From: Prevotella melaninogenica
GTDB lineage: Bacteria; Bacteroidota; Bacteroidia; Bacteroidales; Bacteroidaceae
Assembly: GCF_018127965.1 (NCBI RefSeq)
Contig: NZ_CP072350.1
Location: 1,178,001 to 1,242,000 of the forward strand
Direction of reading: 5' to 3'
DNA length: 64,000 nt
Part shown: in pieces, positions 56,061 through 64,000 of the stretch
Layout of the letters: every line of letters starts with the position of its first letter
How positions within the stretch are numbered: the first letter of the stretch is position 1
The notes under the pieces: generated by a model
Told to the model about the DNA's origin: nothing
The model's input: only the letters and a program-made list of their open reading frames with translations
Databases searched by the model: none
Made by a program: the position numbers and the translations under genes

Positions 56061-56170
56061 TATTGATGCTTAATTGCATTCGAATTAAGCACCAATTGGC
56101 TTCTAAAAGATGCCCTTTTGGAGTCTAACTAACGCCCTTTTGAACCCTTATTAAGCACCTTTAAGAACGC
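56061..56170. repeat. 22-bp repeat array, class C, copy 4
   Basis: Five units at 56061-56082, 56083-56104, 56105-56126, 56127-56148 and 56149-56170, each 22 bp exactly (for example GATGCCCTTTTGGAGTCT and TAACGCCCTTTTGAACCC). It lies between the DUF1573 and FHA genes, both ending toward it, and shares flanks with copy 1. Confidence 0.78.
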
Positions 56171-56279
56171 TACTTTACAACAAACTGATATACTGATAGT
56201 TACAAAGTCGATCAAAAGACGTATATTCTTAGGCTTTTAAGAGTAAATTACCCCAACTTTTGTAAAGTATTTTCACAAC

Positions 56280-56813
56280 TTAATCTTCATCTGGAGTATG
56301 AAGAATAATACTTGTGGCACCAATCGTAAAGAGCGTACCGCCTTCAATAACACGACGTTCACGGTCTCCAAGAATCACATTGTCAACAAACGTACCTGTA
56401 TAAGAAGGACCATCACGCAACACATATTGCAATTTTCCATGCTTATTCTTACTAACAGTAATAGAGCAGTGCGTCATGTCAACACTTGGGTCAACTGTCT
56501 CAATCGGACAGTTAATTGGATTTCCCTTCATATAACGTCCGATGACATTTTCACCCATCTGTAGAGGAATTACTTGGCGGAAATGAAAGACATTCTCAAT
56601 CACATGAAGAGAGCCATACTTGTTCTCTGATTCTTCATCTGCAGGAGCATCGTTTTCCTCTTTTTGTGTCTTACGAAGTTTAGAAACTCCTATACGGATT
56701 CCAAACTCCTTACTACACTGAGGACACTGGAAAACAAGACGTTGTCCCGACTTATATTTTGTCTCATCAAAAGTTATGAAGTTATCACACTTCGGACATC
56801 TTACACGCTTCAT
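56280..56813 (-). CDS. Zinc-ribbon plus FHA-domain protein
   Basis: 177 residues. The N-terminal ~45 residues hold a zinc ribbon (CPKC and CPQC), a linker rich in E and N follows, and an FHA domain fills about 75-170: GENVIGRYMKGNPINCPIE, the conserved Ser-x-x-His as MTHCSIT, and NVILGDRERRVIEGG. FHA domains bind phosphothreonine. This fusion suggests a signalling adaptor. No kinase gene is adjacent. Confidence 0.88.
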   Translation of the reverse strand: MKRVRCPKCDNFITFDETKYKSGQRLVFQCPQCSKEFGIRIGVSKLRKTQKEENDAPADEESENKYGSLHVIENVFHFRQVIPLQMGENVIGRYMKGNPINCPIETVDPSVDMTHCSITVSKNKHGKLQYVLRDGPSYTGTFVDNVILGDRERRVIEGGTLFTIGATSIILHTPDED

Positions 56814-57002
56814 ATATAATAAAAGTAATTTTAATAAAAATGCCCCTCACCTCAGAAGAGGATAAAGAGGCTCTCATGGAGAAACATACAAGGCTAAACA
56901 TAAATAAGCAATGAAAAGCCTTCTCTCTAAACTTTATTGTATTGGATTCTGTGTGAAAGAAAAATATATCTGCCCTACCCTTTCATTGTATGTGAGCCTA
57001 TC

Positions 57003-57998
57003 TTACTTTCCAATTTCTATCACCCAAGCTTCCTTAAAATCTGTAGTTTTATTGATAAACTTCATCTTTTCATAAGCTTCCTTTTGACTTGAGAAATAGC
57101 CATAAAGAACCTTTATGCTTTCAGCTCCTTCATAGACACGCGCATCAGAAAGTCCACTCTTTTGCAATTTATGTACAAAAGCACGTGCATTACTTTCTGT
57201 TACATGGCTTGCCATAACGATTGCCCAATAATGAGAAGTAATAGTAGGAGTTGTCTGCTGCAACTTAACACCTGACACTTGATTAGTAGGAGTTAATGTA
57301 TTTAGTTGCTGAGAAGCATTTGACGTATCGTCAGAATCGAAGATATTATAAAGAACTCCGCTCTTTATTTGCTGTTTATCATTTGCACCTTGACGGTTAG
57401 AACCAGGGAAGGCAACAAGGAAGACCGCAGTAAGGAAGACTGCTGCAGCAGCTACATTGCGCACTGCACGCATACTGATGCTAAGACGTTTATTCGCAGT
57501 ATCTGAGTCATCAACAAAGACAACACCCTGCTTTTGTGTCTTAACCTCAATTGTTGTAGGTGCAGACTGCTTCTCAGTAACAAACTTTGTGAAGTTAAAG
57601 CTACTCAAACCATAATACAATGGCGTGAGAATACCACTTTCAAAAGGTTCAAACTCTAAATTACCTTCACTATTTCTTGATAGACTTCCAAGGTCATTTA
57701 GCTCAAATAATCCTTCCTCATCTAATGCTTGATAAATCTCATCAACCTCTTTTTCTATCTGTGCTAAAGCCTCAGGATAGCTTAATTCATAGGCATCAAC
57801 ATAAGATTGTACCAACAAAGAGTCGTTCATTCGCAACTGTGCATTAAAGCCAAGTGTGCGATAAGGTGGCAGAAACAAGCCATCCTGCTCATCATATCTT
57901 GCTGAAACATGATGGGCAACAAAGCCACCTAAGCCTGGGACAATAACACAGTCATTCTCCAACAGAAGTATCTCTATATGTCGGTCGAGTTTTATCAC
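57003..57998 (-). CDS. HU-CCDC81-type and SPOR domain membrane protein
   Basis: 331 residues from the GTG at 57998 (VIKLDRHIEILLLENDCVIV). The ATG at 58034 adds 12 residues but overlaps the likely -7 box (TAATTTTG, complement of about 58004-58011), so a leaderless GTG start fits better. About residues 1-155 resemble the paired bacterial HU-CCDC81 domains (CVIVPGLGGFVAHHVSA; EGLFELNDLGSLSRNSEGN). A membrane helix follows at about 190-205. The C-terminus is a SPOR domain (YWAIVMASHVTESNARAFVHK; ESIKVLYGYFSSQKEAYEKM) that binds denuded septal peptidoglycan. Inferred role: link between DNA or cytoplasm and division-site wall. Confidence 0.85.
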   Translation of the reverse strand: MIKLDRHIEILLLENDCVIVPGLGGFVAHHVSARYDEQDGLFLPPYRTLGFNAQLRMNDSLLVQSYVDAYELSYPEALAQIEKEVDEIYQALDEEGLFELNDLGSLSRNSEGNLEFEPFESGILTPLYYGLSSFNFTKFVTEKQSAPTTIEVKTQKQGVVFVDDSDTANKRLSISMRAVRNVAAAAVFLTAVFLVAFPGSNRQGANDKQQIKSGVLYNIFDSDDTSNASQQLNTLTPTNQVSGVKLQQTTPTITSHYWAIVMASHVTESNARAFVHKLQKSGLSDARVYEGAESIKVLYGYFSSQKEAYEKMKFINKTTDFKEAWVIEIGK

Positions 57999-58105
57999 GT
58001 TTGCAAAATTAAGTAATTTATTTGGAAGTGGCAAGTCCCCAATGTTAAATTCTTATTTGAATAATGAAAAAGGGAATAATCCTTCCGATAATCGATAAAA
58101 CTTAC

Positions 58106-58113
58106 TATCTTTG
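58106..58113 (+). promoter_or_regulatory. -7 box of rfbC
   Basis: TATCTTTG, 23 bp before the rfbC ATG at 58137. Confidence 0.5.
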
Positions 58114-58136
58114 CAATAAGAACTAAAAATAAAGCT

Positions 58137-58691
58137 ATGGAGTTTATTAAGACAGAAATTGATGGCGTTTGGATTATTGAACCTAAGGTATTCAATGACG
58201 ACAGAGGTTATTTCTTTGAATCATTCAAACAGGCTGAATTCGACAAAAACGTTGGTTATCATGTTGATTTCATACAGGACAATGAGTCTAAATCAAGCTA
58301 TGGTGTTCTGCGTGGACTACATTACCAAGAGGGCGATACCGCACAGGCTAAGTTAGTGCGTGTCATCAAAGGTAAGGTAGTTGATGTGGCTGTTGACCTT
58401 CGCAAGAGCTCACCTACATTCGGAAAGTATGTTATGGTTGAGCTGTCTGACGAGAATAAGCGTCAGTTCTTCGTACCACGTGGCTTTGCACATGGCTTCC
58501 TCGTTCTTTCTGATGAGGCAATCTTTACTTATAAGGTGGACAATGTTTACTCTCCACAGACTGAAGCAAGCCTTCGTTGGAATGATGAGACTGTAGGTGT
58601 TAAGTGGCCTATCGATGCAAAGGATGTCATACTTTCAGACAAAGACCTTAACAAGGGACTGTCTTTGAAGGACGCAAAAGTATTTGAATAA
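58137..58691 (+). CDS. rfbC: dTDP-4-dehydrorhamnose 3,5-epimerase
   Basis: 184 residues, cupin fold. RmlC converts dTDP-4-keto-6-deoxyglucose to the L-form in dTDP-rhamnose synthesis. Signature: DDRGYFFESFKQAEFDKNVG, VLRGLHYQEGD (catalytic His), VVDVAVDLRKSSPTFGKYV, and FVPRGFAHGFLVLSDEA. The other rml genes are not adjacent, which is unusual. The next gene starts 103 bp downstream. Confidence 0.96.
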   Translation: MEFIKTEIDGVWIIEPKVFNDDRGYFFESFKQAEFDKNVGYHVDFIQDNESKSSYGVLRGLHYQEGDTAQAKLVRVIKGKVVDVAVDLRKSSPTFGKYVMVELSDENKRQFFVPRGFAHGFLVLSDEAIFTYKVDNVYSPQTEASLRWNDETVGVKWPIDAKDVILSDKDLNKGLSLKDAKVFE

Positions 58692-58794
58692 ACACCAAAA
58701 TCATTTACAATATCGGGCGCAGTGATAATGCGTCCGACATAACAAATTTATTTACGAACGTACAATCGGAGCGTTCGACTATGTATCAGTAAAG

Positions 58795-59586
58795 ATGAAA
58801 CAGAAGTTATTTGTCTGCATATTAACGTTACTGGTTCTTTTAACGGCTTGCCACAATCGTGGAGCAGATTATCAACAGCAACACGAAGACAAGCAGGCTA
58901 AAGAGATGTTGCAGGGCTTATGGACCAATGGAGAGAACAGTGATCCTGCTATGTTGGTAAAGGGAGATAGCATCTTCTACCCTGACTCTGCAAGTATGCC
59001 TGTACGCTTCTGGATTTATCAAGATACAATCTACCTGCAAGGTCAAAACATTCACGGCTATAAGATAGAAAAACAGGCTGCTCACCTACTGAAATTTGCC
59101 AACCAAAATGGTGATGAAGTAAAGTTGATTAAGAGTAATGATAAAGCGCTCTATTCAGCCTTTAACTATCATGTTTACGCTATGAACACCTTCTTGGAGC
59201 AATCACAAGATACCGTTATCCGTACAGACTTAGGATATTTCCAGAGTAAAGTTCATGTACAAACGACCTCCGACAAGGTGGTTAAGTCGACTTATAACGA
59301 TAACGGAGTAGAAGTTGACAACATCTATCTTGATAATGTTGCATTATTGCGATTGTACAATCATGGTACTCCTGTCTTCGCACATGACTTCCGTAAGCAG
59401 GAGTTCCAGTCGCTTATCCCTAAGAGTTTTCTCTCTCGTAGCATCCTGCGTAAGATGTATTTCACGCATGCTGATGCCAAAGCACTCTACTATTATGTTA
59501 TTATCGGAATCCCTGATGCCGCCACAACATACGTTATCGAACTGAGAGTAACTCCTGACGGAAGAATGAATAAGAAGTTAAAGTAA
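58795..59586 (+). CDS. Lipoprotein of unknown function (DUF4738-like)
   Basis: 263 residues. MKQKLFVCILTLLVLLTAC is a lipoprotein signal (Cys 19). The mature protein has beta-rich segments (DSIFYPDSASMPVRFWIYQD; TDLGYFQSKVHVQTTSD) and resembles DUF4738 lipoproteins of Prevotella. The function is unknown. A terminator follows about 45 bp later. Confidence 0.7.
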   Translation: MKQKLFVCILTLLVLLTACHNRGADYQQQHEDKQAKEMLQGLWTNGENSDPAMLVKGDSIFYPDSASMPVRFWIYQDTIYLQGQNIHGYKIEKQAAHLLKFANQNGDEVKLIKSNDKALYSAFNYHVYAMNTFLEQSQDTVIRTDLGYFQSKVHVQTTSDKVVKSTYNDNGVEVDNIYLDNVALLRLYNHGTPVFAHDFRKQEFQSLIPKSFLSRSILRKMYFTHADAKALYYYVIIGIPDAATTYVIELRVTPDGRMNKKLK

Positions 59587-59631
59587 TATTGATTATCACT
59601 GGCAGATAATCAAAAGAAAAACAAATGCATA

Positions 59632-59672
59632 TCCGCACTTAGTTACGTTTGTGATTAAGTGCGTTTTTTTAA
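59632..59672 (+). terminator. Terminator after the lipoprotein gene
   Basis: CGCACTTA pairs with TTAAGTGCG, followed by a T run (about 59665-59672). Confidence 0.8.
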
Positions 59673-59812
59673 TATTACCTAATTAAACTGGAAGAAGAAA
59701 AACACTATATAAGATACTATTTATAAGACGCTTACGTCTTCCTTATCACAAAGAAACCCATGCCAATCAGATAACTTTTGCACACTTCTCGACGATAAGT
59801 TACCTTTATCCT

Positions 59813-59900
59813 TACCATAAACTTGTGTGGTGTTAAGCCTCCGCACGTATAGTGTTAAGCCTCCGCACCATATGTGCGGAGCACCCGCACAATAAGAGAA
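59813..59900. repeat. 22-bp repeat array, class B, copy 6
   Basis: Units at 59835-59856 (CCTCCGCACGTATAGTGTT), 59857-59878 (CCTCCGCACCATATGTGCG) and 59879-59900, with a partial unit before. It lies between the lipoprotein gene and the SMC operon; the rest of 59673-60194 is AT-rich with one TATATTTG -7-like box at 60033-60040 and no gene. Confidence 0.72.
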
Positions 59901-60194
59901 AGATATATATAAGTTCATCTATTACTATCTATTTCACACGAATATACCGATAAAAGGACATGTGCATGGTGTGTTTACCATAAGTTACTCAGATTTTATC
60001 AAGAATTAGCAACATTGTTCAAAAGTAATTATTATATTTGTATCTGTTTTAATACCTAAAGTATAAGATGCTGGTCTGAAAGCAAACAGATTCTTATCCA
60101 TACAAAACTGATGTATTAAGAAATCTTGCTAACTTCCACCTTATTCAATAATAAAGTCAAAGACTATCATACTCTTGATATATAAAACAAGCAC

Positions 60195-61394
60195 ATGGAC
60201 ATACTGTCACACTTTAGAACAATAGAAGAGCTTACTAAAACACTCTCACGCGAACAGCGACTACTGAGTGAGATGTTTGAAAAGCGAAAACTGATAAAGT
60301 TCCCCAAAGGAATAGCACTGGAGTTGGTCGGCGGAAACGAGAGTCGACTAAGTAGGCTCATTGATTATGGTGTAGTGGTAGAAACGGGCAGTTCTCTTGA
60401 AATAGAGAGCGACTATCTTAATTTCTTCGAGGAGGTACTAAACGTGAATGAGGAAATAAGTGTATTAAGTGTGCAGGAATGTATCAACACACTAAAGGAG
60501 CATATCACTTATTTCCTACAAGAGACAAACGTAAATCGGAAGGCTGGCTACCAAGATAGTGTACGCCAACTCTTAAAGAAGACTGCCTTTAGAACGTTGA
60601 AAAATGTGGTGGACTTGAAACGAAACATGGACAACACCTATAAGCAAGAACCAAACTATCTCAACAAGAAAACGAAACTCCAGAATCTTGATGAGAAAAG
60701 TCATAGCATACGCTCGATGATACGTGAATGTGAAAAGCTAATGGACAATGAGCAAGCTTTCTTCATTATGGCCAATGATCCACACATGGCTAAAACTTGT
60801 AGCAATGTAAGACACGATTTCGTTGAAGCCTATCATGCACTGATGGAGATAGATAGACAGATTATTGTCTATATCAATCAAATAGACGAACAGAACCAAC
60901 TTTACAAGAAGATACGCAAATTAAAGTATCTGAAAGACCAAGTTCTCATCAAGACAGAAACTAATATTACACAAGTATTAGAAGATAACAATCCGCTATG
61001 GATGGAGTCTCGGCAATATAGTAAGATACGTCTTTCATTGGAGGCATTAAGAGAGAATGATGAGATAGCAAAGGTTTTAAGGAGAATAGCAGAACGTAAT
61101 GGTATACAAAAGACGTCACGAACAGAGGCAGAGCCACTTACAAAGGAAGACTTAGAAGAACAAGTACAACTTCTGAAAGAGATTGATCCTACTGAAGTGT
61201 GGAATGCCTTTGCTGCATCAAGCTACAATCTCTTTGAATTTATCCTCAGATACAACTACACGACAAAACGTGAAATAGAAGAACATGCAACCCTCTTTTG
61301 TCAACTTGTCATCCTACATTCTGACGAATGTAAAATGACTGGAGAATATGCAACTTACCAAAACATTGAATATCCAATCATCTATGCGAAATAA
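60195..61394 (+). CDS. Kleisin/MukF-like subunit of a Wadjet/Mks-type condensin (JetA-like)
   Basis: 399 residues. The protein is almost all helical with coiled-coil stretches, starts MDILSHFRTIEELTKTLSRE and includes NDPHMAKTCSNVRHDFVEAY and a helical C-terminal third (KVLRRIAERNGI; EATLFCQLVILHSDECKM). I do not see a named domain clearly. The assignment rests on size, helical character and position as first of three genes with overlapping ends, the last an SMC ATPase. This is the order of JetA-JetB-JetC in Wadjet and MksF-E-B in Mks systems. The overlap with the next gene is 11 bp. Confidence 0.6.
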   Translation: MDILSHFRTIEELTKTLSREQRLLSEMFEKRKLIKFPKGIALELVGGNESRLSRLIDYGVVVETGSSLEIESDYLNFFEEVLNVNEEISVLSVQECINTLKEHITYFLQETNVNRKAGYQDSVRQLLKKTAFRTLKNVVDLKRNMDNTYKQEPNYLNKKTKLQNLDEKSHSIRSMIRECEKLMDNEQAFFIMANDPHMAKTCSNVRHDFVEAYHALMEIDRQIIVYINQIDEQNQLYKKIRKLKYLKDQVLIKTETNITQVLEDNNPLWMESRQYSKIRLSLEALRENDEIAKVLRRIAERNGIQKTSRTEAEPLTKEDLEEQVQLLKEIDPTEVWNAFAASSYNLFEFILRYNYTTKREIEEHATLFCQLVILHSDECKMTGEYATYQNIEYPIIYAK

Positions 61395-61941
61395 CACTCA
61401 ACGAATATATGAACGATTAATCCGCGGAGAATTCCTCTCTGTTGACAGTTCTGACAACTCTATCCGCCATCTATACGATGACTTAGAAGAGAACTTTGAA
61501 GATTATGCAGACTACTTTAAGGAGATTGGTCTACAATTAGAACAAGGCAATGGTTACTTCTACTTCTCTCGTATAGGGGAAGGAAAACAAGCTATAGAAC
61601 AGAAGTTAGAGAGTTTCTCTAAGTGGCTTGACTATCTTGACTTCCTTAAATGCTATAACCAAGCATTCTCTGCAGGCTACCAATTTCGTAAAGGACATCT
61701 GGTAGAACAAATCAGTTTAGATATTGAATTGAAGGAAAAAGCTAACCACCTGTTTAAAAAGTATGGCGCAGGCTCAAATCAAGAGATAGTGAACAAACTA
61801 CTCCAAGAGATGCAAAATATGGGGTTTGCTGAATGTGTCAATATTCAAGATGAGACTTTTAAGATAACCTCTGCATTCCGTTATGCTGAGGAATTGGTTA
61901 ACATGATTCAAATAGCTAACGAAGATGAAATACCTGAATAG
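61384..61941 (+). CDS. MukE/MksE-like subunit (JetB-like)
   Basis: About 185 residues from the ATG at 61384, which overlaps the previous stop codon by 11 bp; a start at 61348 would overlap further. The sequence is helical with winged-helix-like pieces (RIYERLIRGEFLSVDSSDNS; GNGYFYFSRIGEGKQAIE; KKYGAGSNQEIVNKLLQEM). MukE/JetB-type proteins are two-winged-helix subunits that bind the kleisin. Identity is inferred from position and fold character. Confidence 0.6.
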   Translation: MRNNTQRIYERLIRGEFLSVDSSDNSIRHLYDDLEENFEDYADYFKEIGLQLEQGNGYFYFSRIGEGKQAIEQKLESFSKWLDYLDFLKCYNQAFSAGYQFRKGHLVEQISLDIELKEKANHLFKKYGAGSNQEIVNKLLQEMQNMGFAECVNIQDETFKITSAFRYAEELVNMIQIANEDEIPE

Positions 61942-64000
61942 AATCATATTTATCAATAGCGCTAATATCCCCTATGCTGAAATTTCAGTAGATGGTAATG
62001 TGCATTTCACTGGGACACAGGGTGTAGGAAAGAGTACAGTACTAAGAGCACTACTGTTCTTCTACAATGCCGACAAGCATAAATTGGGTATTCAACAAGG
62101 CCAGAAGTCGTTTGATGAGTTCTATTTCCGCCAATCTAACTCGCATATCCTCTATGAGGTAATGCGTGATAATGGAGCGTATACCATATTAGTCAACCGA
62201 TACCAAGGACGTGCTTCTTGGCGCTTTATTGATGCACCATACCAAAGGGAGTGGCTCATTGACAATGATAAACAGGTATTAAGTGACTGGGTGAAGATAC
62301 GTGAACGTATTGATAAGAATGTGAGTGTATCGGCAAGAATCGACTCAGGGGTGATGTTTAAGGATATCATCTTTGGTAATACACACGACCATAAGTTTAC
62401 TCGCTATGCCTTAGTACAGAGTTCCCACTATCAGAACATACCCCGAAGTATTCAAAATGTATTCCTTAACACGAAGTTAGATGCTGACTTTGTGAAGAAT
62501 ACTATCATCCAATCAATGGCTGACGAAGACCACCCTATTGATTTACAAACGTACAGAAGACTGGTAACAGACTTTGAAAGGGAATACGATGAAATAGACT
62601 GTTGGTTTCGACAGACACGTGATGGGAACTATCCCGTCCGCCAGCAAGCACTGAAAATAGCTGAACAAGGCCGTAAGATTGTTGCGTTTGATCAGCAACT
62701 ACTTGATGTATGGCACATGCTAAACTATGTTGTAGCAGATGATAAACAACAAATACCACTATTGGAAAGTAAACTTTTAGATGTAAGAAACAATATTGAG
62801 AAAGAGAGTAAACGTCAGAAGGAACTTAAAGCAGACTATGACAAAGAAAAAGACTCACTCAATCAAGACCTTGGTGGGAAGAATAGTAAACTGAAAGAGA
62901 TAGCAGAGAAACGGAAGTATTTTGATGCTATCAATATAAAAGAAAAGGTTGCTCTTAACGCTCGTGAGAAGTCATTAAAGTATGAGGCGGATGAGAAAAA
63001 AATGCTATTGGATGATTTACTCAAAACGAATGCTTCAATAGCAGAGAAGTATAATATCGCCAAAGCGAAACTTGAAAATGCTCATCAAGCATTTATCAAT
63101 AGGCAGAGAGAGACTTTATATACAAAGCAAACAGAACTACAACAAGAACGTAATCGCTATGAAGAAGAACGCTCTAAGAACAGAAACCTGGTTATGAATG
63201 CGTATCGTGCTTGGTCACTCGAATCCAAAGAACGTCTTCACAGTCTTACTGCTGAACAATATAGAGCTGACAGTAGAGTTAAAGAACTACGCCAATGGCA
63301 CCCTAAAGAGAATGATATCAAGCTGATAAAGGAGCAGCTGCTGCAATTAGATATCAATGAAAAGGCTAATAAGGCACAGCAGACAACTGTTAGGGTTCAA
63401 ATAGAAAAGCTGACTAACGAATTCGAAATGAAAGAGGCTGAATTAAAACAAGCCTCTTTGCAGGAACAAAAACGATTGGAAGATAATCGCGCGATATGCC
63501 GTAATGAGATTGCAAGAATCAACGACTTGCTGTCACATCTGGATGACTCGCTGTATCATTGGTTGTGTGAGAATGCTGAAGGGTGGGAAGATACGATTGG
63601 AAAAGTTGTAGATGAAGAACGAATACTCTACACCCAAGGACTTGAACCAACATTAGACTATAATACAAACAACTTATTTGGTGTAAGACTCAACTTAAAC
63701 AACATTGAGTCAACTCACCGTACTCCTGATGAGTATCGGACAGAGAAAAAGATATTAGAAGAGCGCCTTCAACTTCTGAATAGACAGTTATCACAACAGC
63801 CAATAACCCTTCAAGAGGAAATATCTAAACTCGGTAAGAGGTATGGTAACCTACTTAAACCATTACGTCAGGAGGCTACTCAGCTAAGAGTGGAGGCTGA
63901 TCAAATACCTACAAAGAGACAGGACCTGCAGAACCAACGACATAAATTAGAGATGGAAGAGCAGGAAATAATCTCAAGAGAACAAGAGTTACGTACACGT
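61925..64000 (+). CDS. SMC-like ATPase (MksB/JetC-like), cut by the right edge
   Basis: The ATG at 61925 overlaps the previous gene by 17 bp. The frame stays open for 692 codons to the end of the window. It begins MKYLNRIIFINSANIPYAEI, has a Walker A motif GTQGVGKST (about residues 30-38) and then long coiled-coil sequence (about 240-480 and 570 onward, rich in K, E, Q). Between them lies a compact region (YHWLCENAEGWEDTIGKVVD; NLFGVRLNLNNIEST), which could be a hinge. The signature motif and Walker B are beyond the edge. This is the motor of the presumed DNA-loop-extruding complex. Confidence 0.75.
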   Translation, partial: MKYLNRIIFINSANIPYAEISVDGNVHFTGTQGVGKSTVLRALLFFYNADKHKLGIQQGQKSFDEFYFRQSNSHILYEVMRDNGAYTILVNRYQGRASWRFIDAPYQREWLIDNDKQVLSDWVKIRERIDKNVSVSARIDSGVMFKDIIFGNTHDHKFTRYALVQSSHYQNIPRSIQNVFLNTKLDADFVKNTIIQSMADEDHPIDLQTYRRLVTDFEREYDEIDCWFRQTRDGNYPVRQQALKIAEQGRKIVAFDQQLLDVWHMLNYVVADDKQQIPLLESKLLDVRNNIEKESKRQKELKADYDKEKDSLNQDLGGKNSKLKEIAEKRKYFDAINIKEKVALNAREKSLKYEADEKKMLLDDLLKTNASIAEKYNIAKAKLENAHQAFINRQRETLYTKQTELQQERNRYEEERSKNRNLVMNAYRAWSLESKERLHSLTAEQYRADSRVKELRQWHPKENDIKLIKEQLLQLDINEKANKAQQTTVRVQIEKLTNEFEMKEAELKQASLQEQKRLEDNRAICRNEIARINDLLSHLDDSLYHWLCENAEGWEDTIGKVVDEERILYTQGLEPTLDYNTNNLFGVRLNLNNIESTHRTPDEYRTEKKILEERLQLLNRQLSQQPITLQEEISKLGKRYGNLLKPLRQEATQLRVEADQIPTKRQDLQNQRHKLEMEEQEIISREQELRTR

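Overview
The window looks like a chromosome segment from a Prevotella-type member of the Bacteroidales. The evidence is the set of protein relatives, AT-rich intergenic DNA, and promoters that repeatedly show the Bacteroidetes form (TTTG, 19-20 bp, TAnnTTTG) rather than E. coli -35/-10 boxes. Most of it is conserved housekeeping sequence. The accessory material is two copies of one insertion sequence, many short repeat arrays, and a condensin-type operon cut by the right edge.

Layout. 1-3908 (minus): envelope genes (outer-membrane beta-barrel, LptC, a CNNM/CorC membrane protein, the start of a PpiD-like foldase). 4064-9794 (plus): DUF4105 protein, a small secreted protein, SecA, and an orphan ABC ATPase overlapping secA. 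10223-16985 (minus): a probable iron operon of porin, imelysin lipoprotein, di-haem c-type oxidoreductase and the CcsBA cytochrome c synthase that would load its haems. 17654-21852 (minus): MORN-repeat protein, glycogen branching enzyme, membrane protein. 22470-24619 (minus): an orphan transcription unit, prs and a ThiE-like gene. 24693-26614 (plus): nspC and a short J-domain protein. 27066-31966: two identical IS66-type elements in inverted orientation around a secreted GH109-like gene. 31969-34289 (minus): ATPase-CYTH protein and rpsF-rpsR-rplI. 35234-37725 (minus): rnz, a lipoprotein, mazG. 37871-40564: valS. 40660-42748 (minus): DUF2461, nth, S51 peptidase. 43578-44840 (minus): mntH. 45222-45313 (minus): small RNA. 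45636-49981 (plus): glnS, TPR, DedA, sigma factor. 50006-55267 (minus): phytase-like esterase, manC, two small winged-helix-like proteins, aspS. 55558-59586: DUF1573, FHA, HU/SPOR, rfbC, lipoprotein. 60195-64000 (plus): kleisin-like, MukE-like and SMC-like genes with overlapping ends, resembling a Wadjet/MksBEF plasmid-defence operon whose distal part lies outside.

The most unusual signal is intergenic. Eleven arrays of degenerate repeats, in three sequence classes, all keep a 22-bp unit length (one 21-bp step was seen). Each lies at the 3' end of at least one gene or transcript. They are not CRISPRs. Two further intergenic units have a full Bacteroidetes promoter and a perfect terminator hairpin but no conventional gene, and are candidate small RNAs (22472-22738 and 45222-45313).
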